NCBI GenBank assembly: GCA_964345775.1
Contig: CAYFSO010000004.1
Span: 1 to 64,000 of the forward strand
Length of the DNA stretch: 64,000 nt
Direction: 5' to 3'
DNA from: M55B154 sp964345775
GTDB lineage: Bacteria; Spirochaetota; UBA4802; UB4802
The translations under genes and the position numbers were made by a program. A model generated the notes under the pieces. It was not told the origin of the DNA, made no database searches, and saw nothing but the letters and a program-made list of their open reading frames with translations. How positions within the stretch are numbered: position 1 is the stretch's first letter; every line of letters begins with the position of its first letter. This document shows positions 51,501 through 60,228 of this stretch, piece after piece.

Positions 51501-53393
51501 GTCGATATCGTATTTTTCGATCAAGGTAAGCACCGACTGGACAAGCCATTCCCATATCTCAAGCTTACGGTAATTTAAAAGCTTGCCATCGTCCCAGCTT
51601 CCATACCTCCCGTCGGTAGACGCCCGTACCACCAGGTTACCATTCGGGTCGTAACACTGTACCGCCAGGTCGTCACTTATCTCCTGGCTTTTCCTGTTCA
51701 AGTGGGGCACCACGTCAACAATGACCTTGATATCTTTATTATGTGCCTCCTCAACAAGCTCCATGAACTCCTTCTCGCCGCCAAGGAAGTCTTCAATCTC
51801 TACCAGGCTCATGGGTGAGAAGGGTGAAGGCGAGGTTGCTGAAGGGTCCCAGTTCTCGTAATTGCTGCCCCGCTTCTGCACGCCAAGCAGGTAGATGGCA
51901 GTGATCTGGTACCTTTTTTTCAGGTCATCAAGATGGGCAGTGATATCCGAAAAGCGGCCCAGCCGTATCACCTCGCCGTTTTCATTGTACACGAGCCCCG
52001 GATGTCCTTTCTCGTCCATCCAGTATATGCGGGTATGCCCATGTATATCCGGGAATATCTCAAGGACGATCTCCCCCCTGATATCGGGCAACACGTTTAC
52101 CCTTCCGCTGCATCCATGCTCATCGATCCAGTCAGAGAATTTTCTTTTTTTCCGGTATACCAGGTAATCATGGTGCCCGGGTTCTTCAAATTTTACCTTA
52201 ACGGTATACTGTTCCCGCTCTGGATCGTATTCAAGATCATAATCATCGTATTGTATATCTTCTTCAAGCAGAAGTGTTTCCGTGGTAGCATTCCTGTAAA
52301 TACGCAGGAAGTAGTTTCCTTTTTTTTCGGGTAATATGAACTTGAAAGTATTTGTATCGCCGCTCTTTATGTTTATAAAGGTAGTGGCAAGCGGGGCGTC
52401 AAACTCCTTGAGCGAAAACAGCCTTTCAAGAAGGTAATTGGCCCTGTCCCGTATCTCGTGAAAATCATGACCCGAGGCAGCCACAAGCAATCGCACAATT
52501 TCACGCAGGGAATCCCGGTCATCCCCCTTCTTGTAACGCCGGGCCAGCCTTTCAAGCGAAGCTATTGCCTTCAGGTTGGTTTCATAATCAAAATTCAGCG
52601 GATCCCGTTCTAACCTGCTGTCAAGCATGCGAAGATACGTCTGCCTGTTCCTGTCGGTAAAACGCCGGGTCTTTTTCCTTGCGGGGACCTCCCGGTATTC
52701 CACCTGGTCAAATGAACTGATCCGAATCACTTCATCCAGAAGGTGGTTGAGCGCGGAGGACACATCGGGAGTTGCGACTTCAATGTGCGAATACCCGGTT
52801 TCAATGGCACGCTCCTCTATGCGAAGCAGCCATATAAAGGTCTCGAAAAAAGCATCCTCATCCTTCTTTTCCTCGAAGGAGAGTGCTTCGAATATATTCA
52901 GCCCAAGATAAATGGATGGGATCTCAGCCCAGGGAGGGCCCTGTCCAACGTGGGAAAGGACCGTGGTTTCATTTGATACATGGTAAATGGTTGGCAATCC
53001 GGAGGTTTCTTTAACGATGACAAAACGCCTGGTTTCAAGGCTTTTGAAATCATACCTGGCAACAGCCCTGTGCACCCATGCAACGGCATCAAACAGTCGT
53101 CGCGTGAGCCGGACATCACTTGCCACCCTGTTCCTGGCCTGCTGATCATCCGCGAAAAGCGTATCCAGGATATCGTTTCGTATACGAGTAAATGCTTCTG
53201 TATACGACGCGGGATCACCACCCTGTCTCAAACCAAATATAACAGAACGGTCAACGAAAAAAGGAAAGGCCCTGTTTTCGTTGAAAGATCTTGCGATTTC
53301 TTCTTTTACCCGGGAATCTGTTATCAGGTTTTCATCTTTTAAATTATACCTGCAAAGGCTGCTTAATGACGTAACCGATTTATCAGTGCTCAT
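48519..53393 (-). CDS. GH13 alpha-amylase-family and GT5 glycogen-synthase fusion
   Basis: A single 1624-residue polypeptide. About 1-340 is an unrecognised helical domain. A beta-rich region (about 340-450) precedes the GH13 catalytic barrel (about 440-970). Its catalytic residues are in place: nucleophile D636 (DGIRFDSAHA), acid/base E721 (HLAECYWG) and D785 (LGNHDEHRA). The GT5 domain starts near 1079 with MSAEAEPFSKSGGLANV (K1092 of KSGGL) and ends with EPGGISQLEAFACG and ARATGGLRDT. GT5 makes alpha-1,4-glucan from nucleotide-glucose, and the GH13 part may branch, trim or transfer glucan. It follows a lipoprotein gene by 9 bp. Glycogen or storage/envelope glucan synthesis is likely. Confidence 0.88.
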   Translation of the reverse strand: MSTDKSVTSLSSLCRYNLKDENLITDSRVKEEIARSFNENRAFPFFVDRSVIFGLRQGGDPASYTEAFTRIRNDILDTLFADDQQARNRVASDVRLTRRLFDAVAWVHRAVARYDFKSLETRRFVIVKETSGLPTIYHVSNETTVLSHVGQGPPWAEIPSIYLGLNIFEALSFEEKKDEDAFFETFIWLLRIEERAIETGYSHIEVATPDVSSALNHLLDEVIRISSFDQVEYREVPARKKTRRFTDRNRQTYLRMLDSRLERDPLNFDYETNLKAIASLERLARRYKKGDDRDSLREIVRLLVAASGHDFHEIRDRANYLLERLFSLKEFDAPLATTFINIKSGDTNTFKFILPEKKGNYFLRIYRNATTETLLLEEDIQYDDYDLEYDPEREQYTVKVKFEEPGHHDYLVYRKKRKFSDWIDEHGCSGRVNVLPDIRGEIVLEIFPDIHGHTRIYWMDEKGHPGLVYNENGEVIRLGRFSDITAHLDDLKKRYQITAIYLLGVQKRGSNYENWDPSATSPSPFSPMSLVEIEDFLGGEKEFMELVEEAHNKDIKVIVDVVPHLNRKSQEISDDLAVQCYDPNGNLVVRASTDGRYGSWDDGKLLNYRKLEIWEWLVQSVLTLIEKYDIDGIRFDSAHAVPIMMKKNNFPRIYNEHRTHESMVEGNIIVNDREDGHFLTTGYFDSACRDAISIPFHYYLMLNIERKVRQVGKKYFVHLAECYWGHERYLARNGIIPYNSALYKICENIIRDKTDVREVYHIYDNYFPGALPTGTELLGVLGNHDEHRALSVFGHRGLRAAVALTSFMNNMIMDYEGSAEGEGWKVYLDNIYVNWNQFEYASNRSLETFYRSWYTFHRENKGRGYLIWANNNMVAAAMKFTAESIWIGAFNFADSSQNISLQFDNPGIPLDDTRYYRVTDPIYSPITGHYSYYTGEELRVCKIHTIVSYTDRVKLLRLEPVDGREELYSEFLMDSFFRLCTASNIESFSSYFAFQQLSLNSGSYGQFEKFIRSNMLPLFWDEHRNFLEVGLKRILFHMYRSNILPGARVLDYIEKLSGHKDPRAAELGKGLLAHNSRGSIVFMSAEAEPFSKSGGLANVVYELPREMARMDEEVYVITPMYRHGDSKAVAKMQKAMETCGAEYTGRTVSFMIEDVQYEAGVHYALVEGVHYYLLDHHEFFDGLYWGYTSEEKLRRRVAFSRACAEVICSFGLDPLFTFTNDAYVGIFNGIVRSDPLYSSNPNFARTTFMHIIHNGGWQYFDSYHRKEGGKDLFSLFNLPGWRGYEFEDTVHHEKLNCMAAGVRFADNTVTVSPSYAKQIEIACDGLEHILRNVIGISNAIGNDFGERVQKRFDDSGFVDEWYPEFQKLLKKNDSLKSTLQERYPEVLEGPYACDAIKDEKRRKMVTRVRNKVLMQVQRGFTVDPDKVLFCMIHRVAEQKGFQLLLEESEGVFNSLGFQGIIGGSVASGDDNGYKIADGLMQLNSSHTEHVSVNMGFQDVSIPLLSSDVFLMPSMNEPGGISQLEAFACGCLVVARATGGLRDTVFPIREKKGEVKGNGFLFSDFTSWSFYDAMERCMNFFRYAHEDTIYAARENAENSVYYWDTPARQYLETMYSFKEIIRIID

Positions 53394-53402
53394 ATACCCC
53401 CT

Positions 53403-54161
53403 TTATTGCGTCTTGATAAGCTTCAGCACCGGATACCTCTGTTTATACACCCCAAGTGGTGAATACGCAAAGTTGACCTTGCCGCCTTTTTCTTTACTTT
53501 TTTTTATTACATCAATCTTCTCTTCAGGAACAAATACCAGAAGCCTGTACTTTTCTGAACTTGTCTGCATCAGCAGAAGTTTATGATTGTCCAAATCGTA
53601 CACCTTCAGGGAAGATGGTATCTTGTAAAACTTCACAGGGTATAATGCAGCAAAATATTCTTTACCCTGCATGGCAGGATAGTCTTTCAGCAACTGCTTG
53701 TACGTAGCCCTGGGAAGGTTTGCTATAGAAATTGCGATTTCCTTGCCAGGTACGTCTGCAAGTTCATTCTCCTGTAGATCCAGATCAACCTCTTTTTCTT
53801 CCCCTGCTACCTTCTTCTGCTCTTTATCCGTCTTTTGCTTGAGAATGAAGAAGCTTTGCACCTGGTACCCGGCACTTGCTTTTTTCCTGGTTTCTTCGTC
53901 AACCACGCCATACGGCATTATGGTATCGCCTCCATGGGTACGGGCAAGTTCCTTCGCTTTCTCCACGCGCTGATCCAGTGTCATGCCGCCAATATCCACT
54001 ATACCTATTTCATGGTAGCCGGCCATGTCATCTATCAACACCAGTTCCACGTTCTCGCCGGGAGACAGTGGGTCATACTTTTCACCGGTAACAACCACCT
54101 TCGAAGTGGATGAGCAGGAGACCGCACCAACAAGAATAAAAATCGTTACTATCTTTTTCAT
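53403..54161 (-). CDS. predicted lipoprotein upstream of the GH13-GT5 gene
   Basis: A 252-residue lipoprotein with lipobox GAVSC (C16). The mature part begins STSKVVVTGEKYDPLSPGEN, then YHEIGIVDIGGMTLDQRVEK and AKELARTHGGDTIMPYGV. That second stretch weakly recalls the small RcsF/DUF4156-type lipoprotein domains, but this is uncertain. A lysine- and glutamate-rich linker follows, and the C-terminal half has an alternating hydrophobic pattern (KYRLLVFVPEEKIDVIKKSK). GGAAGG before the ATG. It is 9 bp upstream of the fusion gene and probably co-transcribed. Function unknown. Confidence 0.55.
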   Translation of the reverse strand: MKKIVTIFILVGAVSCSSTSKVVVTGEKYDPLSPGENVELVLIDDMAGYHEIGIVDIGGMTLDQRVEKAKELARTHGGDTIMPYGVVDEETRKKASAGYQVQSFFILKQKTDKEQKKVAGEEKEVDLDLQENELADVPGKEIAISIANLPRATYKQLLKDYPAMQGKEYFAALYPVKFYKIPSSLKVYDLDNHKLLLMQTSSEKYRLLVFVPEEKIDVIKKSKEKGGKVNFAYSPLGVYKQRYPVLKLIKTQ

Positions 54162-54327
54162 TATTTTTACCTTCCTGCCATGTTACAACTTGACATGGAA
54201 AACAGTAAACAGTTTTAGTCCCCACGTCAATAGAAAAAAGATTCTCCTCATGCCATGAGTATTTTATTCTTTGACACGCAAATGCCCGTTCATGTATTCT
54301 TTACAAAACACGATATGGAGCGATCAT

Positions 54328-55638
54328 ATGAGCACTAATCCCGATAACACCGTGTCCTATCCACTTAGAGATTATCGACCTGATGCTGCAGAATTTACTG
54401 CCGAAGAAAAGAAAATTCTTGAACATATTAACAGCAAGGTAGCCGGCGGACAATCACTTAAGGATATTCTTGAATTTCTGTATAATGAAACATCATCCAT
54501 CATGCCCTGTGACAGGATCGGGATCGCTTTTACCGATGAAAGCGGTAAAAGGCTTATCCTGTATCACGTAATTGCATCATACGAACCTCTTCACCTGGAC
54601 CGGGGATATGCAGCTGATCTGCGGGGAAGCTCCCTGGACAGGGTGTTCAGTGATGGGACTCCCAGGGTAATAAATGACCTCCAGGAATACCTTGAATCCA
54701 ATCCCGGCAGCAGGTCTACACGGTTACTGGTGAAAGAGGGAGTACGTTCAAGCATGACATGTCCACTATATGTTGATCAGCGGATAGTAGGTGTTCTCTT
54801 CAGGAGCTCCAGGAAACCCGGTGCATATTCCATGCACGAGGTTAAACTGCACAAGGCCATATCAGAACGGTTAAGCCAGGCAGTGGAGAAGGCCTGGCGC
54901 ATTGAACAACTCTCGTCCGCATTGAATGCCTATACCGAGATGCTCAGTTTTGTGACCCATGAGCTGAAAAGTCCACTTTCATCTATTATTACACTGGGGA
55001 AAACCCTTAACAGCGGCTACTTCGGCGATGACCCGGCAAAGCACGAGGAGATGATAGGCCGTATGATAGACAAGGCCGAGTACCTGGGCACCATCGTGAA
55101 CGAATACCTGAACCTCTCAAGAATAGAAGAAGGACGCATGTCCGTAAAACCAGTGGATGTTGACCTGCATAATGACATTATTGAAGAAGCCATTGACATA
55201 GTACAACCACAGGTTGAAGAAAGGAACATTGAACTCGAAAAAATATACGATGAAAAAATTACAACAGCGAAATGCGATCCCGACCTGATGAAAATCGTTC
55301 TTCATAACCTGTTAAGCAACGCGGTGAAATACAGCGATGAAAATGGTACCGTCAGGGTTACCACCCGCCATGATGACCAGAACCTGTATATCGACGTCTG
55401 GAACCAGGGGCCCGGATTCCCCGAGGAACAGAAGTACAGGCTGTTCAGGCGTTTTTCAAGGATAGAAAAAGACGAACTGATGGACCGGAAGGGCAGTGGC
55501 ATAGGCCTGTTTGTCTCTTACAACATAGCCTACCTTCACGGGGGAAGGATCGTTGCCGATTCAAAAGAAGGCGAATGGGCACAATTTACCGTTGAAATAC
55601 CCCAGCCCCCGAAGGTAGATGAAAACGATCAGGGATAA
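54328..55638 (+). CDS. GAF-domain sensor histidine kinase
   Basis: Start at the ATG preceded by GGAG (an upstream ATG at 54271 has no site). The 436-residue protein has a GAF domain (about 45-195), a HisKA dimerisation helix with phosphoacceptor H211 (SFVTHELKSPLSSI), and an HATPase domain with VLHNLLSNAVKYSDENG, DVWNQGPGFPEEQ and GSGIGLFV. It is soluble, with no membrane helix. The GAF domain may sense a small ligand or redox state. No response regulator is adjacent; pncA is convergent (10-bp gap). Complete catalytic motifs contrast with the degenerate hybrid at 36802. Confidence 0.9.
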   Translation: MSTNPDNTVSYPLRDYRPDAAEFTAEEKKILEHINSKVAGGQSLKDILEFLYNETSSIMPCDRIGIAFTDESGKRLILYHVIASYEPLHLDRGYAADLRGSSLDRVFSDGTPRVINDLQEYLESNPGSRSTRLLVKEGVRSSMTCPLYVDQRIVGVLFRSSRKPGAYSMHEVKLHKAISERLSQAVEKAWRIEQLSSALNAYTEMLSFVTHELKSPLSSIITLGKTLNSGYFGDDPAKHEEMIGRMIDKAEYLGTIVNEYLNLSRIEEGRMSVKPVDVDLHNDIIEEAIDIVQPQVEERNIELEKIYDEKITTAKCDPDLMKIVLHNLLSNAVKYSDENGTVRVTTRHDDQNLYIDVWNQGPGFPEEQKYRLFRRFSRIEKDELMDRKGSGIGLFVSYNIAYLHGGRIVADSKEGEWAQFTVEIPQPPKVDENDQG

Positions 55639-55648
55639 TCGCTCTGCC

Positions 55649-56323
55649 TCAGAATTTCAGGCCTGAAGGTTTCACAAAACGAACATTATTTTTTTTCATA
55701 TCTTCAATGGCATTCGGGATGCTGTCAGGTGGCGTCCCCACCCCCCTGGAAAGGTCGGGTAAGAGATATACCTCGAACCCCTTTTTGCTTCCGTCTACTG
55801 CAGTGAAGAATACGCACACGTCCAGGGCAAGGCCGCATACGAATATACGTTTCACACCACGCCCTTTAAGATATCCTTCCAGGCCGGTTTCTGTTTTATG
55901 GTCATTTTCAAGAAATCCTGAATAACTGTCAATTCCCGGGTTATATCCCTTTCGTATTATCATGTGAGCGCTGTCAACATGGAGATCATCGTGCAGGGAT
56001 GCCCCTTTTGAACCGATTACGCAATGATCCGGCCAGAGCACAGGGCCGATACCCGGTCCCTCAACAGCATCAAAAGGTTCTTTCCCCTCATGCTGGCTTG
56101 CAAAGGAATTATGATCTGGGGGATGCCAGTCCTGTGTACACACTACCGTGTACCGGTTTTTGAAAAATTCATCCATCAGCTTGTTCACTTCACCTGTAAA
56201 GGCATCACCTTCATCAACGGGAAGGGCACCCCCCGGCATAAAATCGTACTGCATATCCACTACCACCAGTGCGTCTTCACTGGTCACTTCCACGCTTTCA
56301 ATGTACTGAATATCAAGTTCCAT
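55649..56323 (-). CDS. pncA: nicotinamidase (isochorismatase-family hydrolase)
   Basis: A 224-residue hydrolase converting nicotinamide to nicotinate for NAD salvage. The catalytic Asp is in VVDMQYDFMPGGAL, the metal-binding DWHPPDHNSFASQH is characteristic of PncA, the Lys is in IIRKGYNP and the Cys in VCGLALDVCV. Length is typical. AAAGGAG precedes the ATG. It converges with the GAF histidine kinase. The DWHPPDHxSF and GGAL features distinguish it from generic isochorismatases. Confidence 0.9.
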   Translation of the reverse strand: MELDIQYIESVEVTSEDALVVVDMQYDFMPGGALPVDEGDAFTGEVNKLMDEFFKNRYTVVCTQDWHPPDHNSFASQHEGKEPFDAVEGPGIGPVLWPDHCVIGSKGASLHDDLHVDSAHMIIRKGYNPGIDSYSGFLENDHKTETGLEGYLKGRGVKRIFVCGLALDVCVFFTAVDGSKKGFEVYLLPDLSRGVGTPPDSIPNAIEDMKKNNVRFVKPSGLKF

Positions 56324-56503
56324 GATCGCTCCTTTTATTTCCTCTTTCTTATCATTATAATAACAACCGGCGTATTAATCAAGCCACCATCGTCACGCAT
56401 TGCGGGCACATACCACTGAAAAAATATCTTGAAAAAAATGCTGACCCCATTATGAATGGCTACCTGTTCCCCGTCATCACTGTCCATTCAGGCATGAAGG
56501 GGA

Positions 56504-56531
56504 TTGAAAAAATCAATTATTATGGTATACT
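56504..56531 (+). promoter_or_regulatory. sigma-70-type promoter of the CxxC-protein gene
   Basis: TTGAAA (56504-56509), a 16-bp spacer and TATACT (56526-56531). It lies in the 316-bp region 56324-56639, which has no other convincing gene. The start is about 110 bp downstream, so a leader is expected. The leader contains TATACTACTATACAG-type repeats of unknown meaning. Confidence 0.5.
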
Positions 56532-56639
56532 ACTATACAGTAGACTATGAGTACGAAACACGCCGATTTATCCATCCGTGTTTCACGTAAACTGCACTCG
56601 CTGAATAAACCTTATAATTCTGTAGAAGGAGCCGTGTAT

Positions 56640-56918
56640 ATGAGCACCGAGAAAATGTATTGTGCCAACTGTTTAAACTGTACTGTCTTTCGACAATATG
56701 AAACTGACAATAAAAACTTTGTACTGAGGGTTCGATGCCAGAAGAAGAAATGGCTCAAACGATCCGGAGAGGAAAAGGTACACAAGTATTTCACCGTTGC
56801 CCGGCGAGTAATGGAGGAATGCGAAGACTATGTTGAGGCCGGCGAACTGTACCCATACATCAAAAACCTTAGAAAGGCACTGCCGGTTAAAGATGAGCTA
56901 TATGCAATAGAAAGGTAA
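56640..56918 (+). CDS. small cysteine-rich protein (probable zinc finger)
   Basis: Start at the ATG with AAGGAG 8 nt upstream; a longer frame from 56547 lacks such a site. The 92-residue protein begins MSTEKMYCANCLNCTVFRQY, a CxxCxxC arrangement. It has another cysteine in VRCQKKKW, a basic region and then VMEECEDYVEAGELYPYIKN. The cysteines could bind zinc or an Fe-S cluster; function unrecognised. It has its own promoter (56504-56531). It ends 9 bp from the convergent amrS, a radical SAM enzyme gene. Confidence 0.6.
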   Translation: MSTEKMYCANCLNCTVFRQYETDNKNFVLRVRCQKKKWLKRSGEEKVHKYFTVARRVMEECEDYVEAGELYPYIKNLRKALPVKDELYAIER

Positions 56919-56927
56919 ATCCCTCTT

Positions 56928-57929
56928 TCAGGACCACACTCCCGGCAGTGTGGTCCCGCACTTTTTACATTTGCCGTCATCCAGGTTGTTCCCTGACATG
57001 CTGAAAATATTGCGTGAAAGCACTTCTTCTCCACAGGAAGGGCATCTTGTCACTGCCGGCGTACGCACGTTTCCCAGGTACACATAACGCAGGCCTTCAT
57101 TACCGGCAATATCTCTTGCCCTTTCAAGGTCAGCAATTGGAGTTGGCGGTGCATCCTGTAATTTATGTGCGGGAAAAAACGCGCTGAAATGCAGCGGGTA
57201 GTCCTTTCCAAGGTTTTCTACTATCCATTTGCACATCCTTTCTATCTCTTCATCACTGTCATTATATCCAGGAATAACGAGGGTTGTAACTTCTATCCAT
57301 ACATCCATTTCTTTCAAAAGTTTTAACGTATCAAGTACCGGCTGCAGTTTTGCCCCGCAAATTTTCCTGTAGAATGTATCATTGAATCCCTTGAGATCCA
57401 CGTTGGCCGCATCAATAAATGGATACAGCTGTTTTCCTGGTTCTATCTCAAGGTAACCGTTGGTCACCAGCACGTTCTTCAGGCCATTATCCCTTGCTTT
57501 TTTTGACGCCTCCAAAACATATTCATAGTTTATACCCGGTTCGTTATATGTATACGCAATTGATTCACAATCCTTTTCCTTTGAACGGGACACGAGGGTA
57601 TCAGCATCAAGCCTTGAACTGGGTATATTTTCAGGATCTGCGCTGCTCAGCTCCCAGTTCTGGCAATGCATACACGACATGTTGCAGCCAGCAGTTCCAA
57701 CTGACATGGACAAGGATCCCGGAAGAAAGTGATACAGTGGTTTCTTTTCTATGGGGTCAACATGTATGGCACATGGCATCCCGTATATCAATGAATACAG
57801 TTTTCCTCCCTGGTTCTCTCTTACCCTGCATATGCCTCTTTTCCCGTCTGAAAGAACACAGTTATGCGGGCAAAGCAAACATTGCACCTTGCCATCATCC
57901 CGTACGGTGTAATGTAATGCTTCCTTCAT
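56928..57929 (-). CDS. amrS: AmmeMemoRadiSam-system radical SAM enzyme
   Basis: A 333-residue radical SAM enzyme. The CxxxCxxC cluster site is C82/C86/C89 in GTAGCNMSCMHCQNW. The N-terminal cysteines C17, C20, C24 and C34 (VQCLLCPHNCVLSDG) and a C-terminal ribbon (CPSCGEE...CKKCGTT) are as in AmrS. The family normally occurs with Memo- and AMMECR1-domain genes and is of unknown substrate; neither partner is in the window. The start overlaps the PilZ gene stop by one base (TAATG), suggesting translational coupling. Confidence 0.88.
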   Translation of the reverse strand: MKEALHYTVRDDGKVQCLLCPHNCVLSDGKRGICRVRENQGGKLYSLIYGMPCAIHVDPIEKKPLYHFLPGSLSMSVGTAGCNMSCMHCQNWELSSADPENIPSSRLDADTLVSRSKEKDCESIAYTYNEPGINYEYVLEASKKARDNGLKNVLVTNGYLEIEPGKQLYPFIDAANVDLKGFNDTFYRKICGAKLQPVLDTLKLLKEMDVWIEVTTLVIPGYNDSDEEIERMCKWIVENLGKDYPLHFSAFFPAHKLQDAPPTPIADLERARDIAGNEGLRYVYLGNVRTPAVTRCPSCGEEVLSRNIFSMSGNNLDDGKCKKCGTTLPGVWS

Positions 57930-58309
57930 TAACCACCCTCCTCTTCTTCTACGTGCTCTTTTACTATCTCCGCGAACTCCTCCCTCACCCTGTCCGCGTC
58001 ACCTTCATTGTACGCAACAATATTACGGATATGAACAAATGAATCGAGATCCATCTCTTCGAAATGTATGGCAAAGCCGTCACTCTCATGTCTTACAACC
58101 GAACCCGTCACGTTTACCGTGAGATCCGAAGTTGATCCCTGAAGTGAAACAACTATGGTAACCCTGGTCCCTATGGGAATGGATTTATCCGTCTCAACGA
58201 AAAGCCCCCTGAGACTTAAATCACGCACCATTCCCTCAACCACATTATTATCGTATTTAACCATGGCATTAATATCAAATTCAACCCTGCTTGATTTTCT
58301 CTTTTCCAT
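57929..58309 (-). CDS. PilZ-domain protein (c-di-GMP effector)
   Basis: Start at the ATG preceded by GGAGAG (alternative 27 bp upstream). The 126-residue protein is a single PilZ domain with the c-di-GMP motifs RKSSR near residue 4-8 and DLSLRGLFVE at about 30-40, followed by the expected beta barrel and an acidic tail ending EEEEGG. It probably responds to cyclic di-GMP and alters motility or exopolysaccharide. It is co-transcribed with amrS (one-base overlap), an unusual pairing. Confidence 0.88.
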   Translation of the reverse strand: MEKRKSSRVEFDINAMVKYDNNVVEGMVRDLSLRGLFVETDKSIPIGTRVTIVVSLQGSTSDLTVNVTGSVVRHESDGFAIHFEEMDLDSFVHIRNIVAYNEGDADRVREEFAEIVKEHVEEEEGG

Positions 58310-58423
58310 GTTTCTCTCCACGTTCGTGTATTTCAATCTATCAATGTACGGAAGCCTGTACCATGATAATATATGATACCATATACATTATTTCAAGAAC
58401 AAGCGAAAGTTACCTGTCGGCTG

Positions 58424-58463
58424 CAAAACAAAGGGGACAGGTAATCGTTATGACCCTGCCCCC
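58424..58463 (-). terminator. rho-independent terminator after the TPR gene
   Basis: On the minus strand GGGGGCAGG (58463-58455) pairs with CCTGTCCCC (58441-58433, one G-U pair), followed by TTTGTTTTG. It lies 31 bp downstream of the CsgG/TPR gene stop. Confidence 0.7.
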
Positions 58464-58493
58464 GAGTGGAATCCTTTATTATAGTTGTGAGAC

Positions 58494-60134
58494 TTACTGC
58501 AACTGGTTATAGTTGGTCCTGTAATCTTTATTGTTGGGATCACGCTTTACAGCCTCCCCGTACCAGTACTTTGCTTTCTGCGTATCGTTTAACTTGTACC
58601 TGTATATCCATCCCAGGTATCCGGCAGCCCAGGCATAATCACTGTTATACTTGTGGGCATTCTCAAGATAGGGTATGGCCTGCCTGTACTGACCAAGCTG
58701 GCTGTAGCAGTACCCCAGGTTGGCAAGTGTGTACCTGTAGGTATTGTTCACTTTAAGTGAATCCTTGTAGTATTTAATAGCTTTTTTGTACTGGCCTTTG
58801 AGCAGGTAAATATACGCCTTTTCACTCCATGCCTTGTAATCCTTTTTATCAACCTTGATGGCCTTTTCAAAAGCTCCCAAAGCCTTATCGTATTCCTCCA
58901 GCTTCCGGTAACCAATACCCAGGTTTCTGAGACCAAGGGAATAGTTGGGGTATTTTTCAAGAACGGTCTTGTACATTTCAACCGCATCCCGGGACTGTCC
59001 TTTCCTTTCGTACACCACACCCTGGTTCATGTAACCAACCTTGTAACCGGGGTCAATGTCCACGGCATTTTTGAAATACTTCAGCGCCCTGTCGTAATCC
59101 CCGTTGTTCAAGTATATAACCCCCAGGTTGTTGTGGGCATCTGTGAAGAACTTGTTTCGTTCTATAGTCTTAAGAAGGAACTGCTCCTCTTTCTTGTCAT
59201 CGTATGCAAATACCTTGCTGAGCAGAAAATACGCCTCGGCATTGTTAGGATTTATCTTGATGGCTTTTCTGGCCTCTTTCTCGCAGAGTTTCCACTTGTT
59301 TGGCAGCTTCTTCTTGTCTACCTCCTGGTAATACCTTGCAAGTGACACGTGAGCCTCGTCAAGGTTGGGATCAATTTCAATCGCCTTTGTGCTGTATTTA
59401 TACGACTTTTCCACCAGCGACGGGTCAGTCCTGTTGTGGTAATTTCGCAGCTCCCAGGAACGAAGAGAATAGGCCTTGCCCAGGCCCGCATACGCAAGAC
59501 TGTACCTGTCATCGATCTCAACAGCCTTGTTGTACATATCGATAGCCTTGAGGTAGTCAAGCTGAAAGAGCAAAAATTTCTGCCCCTTCACGAAATATTC
59601 ATAGGCGGATATGTTCCTCGTGGCGTTGTTCTTGATACGTTCTTTTACCGCGCTTGTGATGGATACGTTGGTCTCATCAATGATCTTCAGTGCTATCTGG
59701 TCCTGCAGGTCGAATATCTGGTCAAGTATGCCGGTAGCCTGTACCTGTTTCAGCACCTTGTGACTTTCGACTTCCACTATCTTTGCCGATATGCGCACCT
59801 GGTTGCCAAATTTCTGGAAATTACCAACCACCATGAGATCTGCACCCATTGCCTTACCGGCCTTTTTTGCAGAATTTTCGTCGATAACACCGGTTTGCCC
59901 CAGTGCCACCTCTTCCATGAGTTTATCAACGTTGGTCCGGTCTACAACGATGTATTCTTCCACGTTGCGAAGCTTGTATGATACAGAATCGGCAATACCG
60001 ATCTCCAGCCATGTAATGTTATTATCCCTGGTCAGGTTCTTGAACGCGGTCACCCCTATGACCCTTTTGGCAAATGCTTCAGAAGCGAATAGAAGGATGG
60101 AAATTGTTAAAAGAAAGGCCACTTTTCTCTTCAT
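58494..60134 (-). CDS. exported CsgG-like and TPR-repeat protein
   Basis: Start at the ATG with GAGGG upstream, giving 546 residues and a signal peptide (1-22, ending SEAFA). Residues 22-170 resemble a CsgG/FlgO-type domain: RVIGVTAFKNLTRDNNITWL, VVDRTNVDKLMEEV and KAMGADLMVVGNFQKFGNQV. About ten TPR repeats follow (190-535), for example AHNNLGVIYLNNGDYDRALK and GYCYSQLGQYRQAIPYLENA. TPR arrays bind protein partners, and the CsgG-like domain suggests assembly at or near the outer membrane. The gene stands alone with its own terminator. Function unknown. Confidence 0.72.
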   Translation of the reverse strand: MKRKVAFLLTISILLFASEAFAKRVIGVTAFKNLTRDNNITWLEIGIADSVSYKLRNVEEYIVVDRTNVDKLMEEVALGQTGVIDENSAKKAGKAMGADLMVVGNFQKFGNQVRISAKIVEVESHKVLKQVQATGILDQIFDLQDQIALKIIDETNVSITSAVKERIKNNATRNISAYEYFVKGQKFLLFQLDYLKAIDMYNKAVEIDDRYSLAYAGLGKAYSLRSWELRNYHNRTDPSLVEKSYKYSTKAIEIDPNLDEAHVSLARYYQEVDKKKLPNKWKLCEKEARKAIKINPNNAEAYFLLSKVFAYDDKKEEQFLLKTIERNKFFTDAHNNLGVIYLNNGDYDRALKYFKNAVDIDPGYKVGYMNQGVVYERKGQSRDAVEMYKTVLEKYPNYSLGLRNLGIGYRKLEEYDKALGAFEKAIKVDKKDYKAWSEKAYIYLLKGQYKKAIKYYKDSLKVNNTYRYTLANLGYCYSQLGQYRQAIPYLENAHKYNSDYAWAAGYLGWIYRYKLNDTQKAKYWYGEAVKRDPNNKDYRTNYNQLQ

Positions 60135-60228
60135 GGCAGTACCCTCGTATAGTGTGTGATTATCCGGCCGTGCCACCGAATGGGGATTATACATTACATA
60201 AGAGTACTAAATGAAAGTAAAAAGGCAA

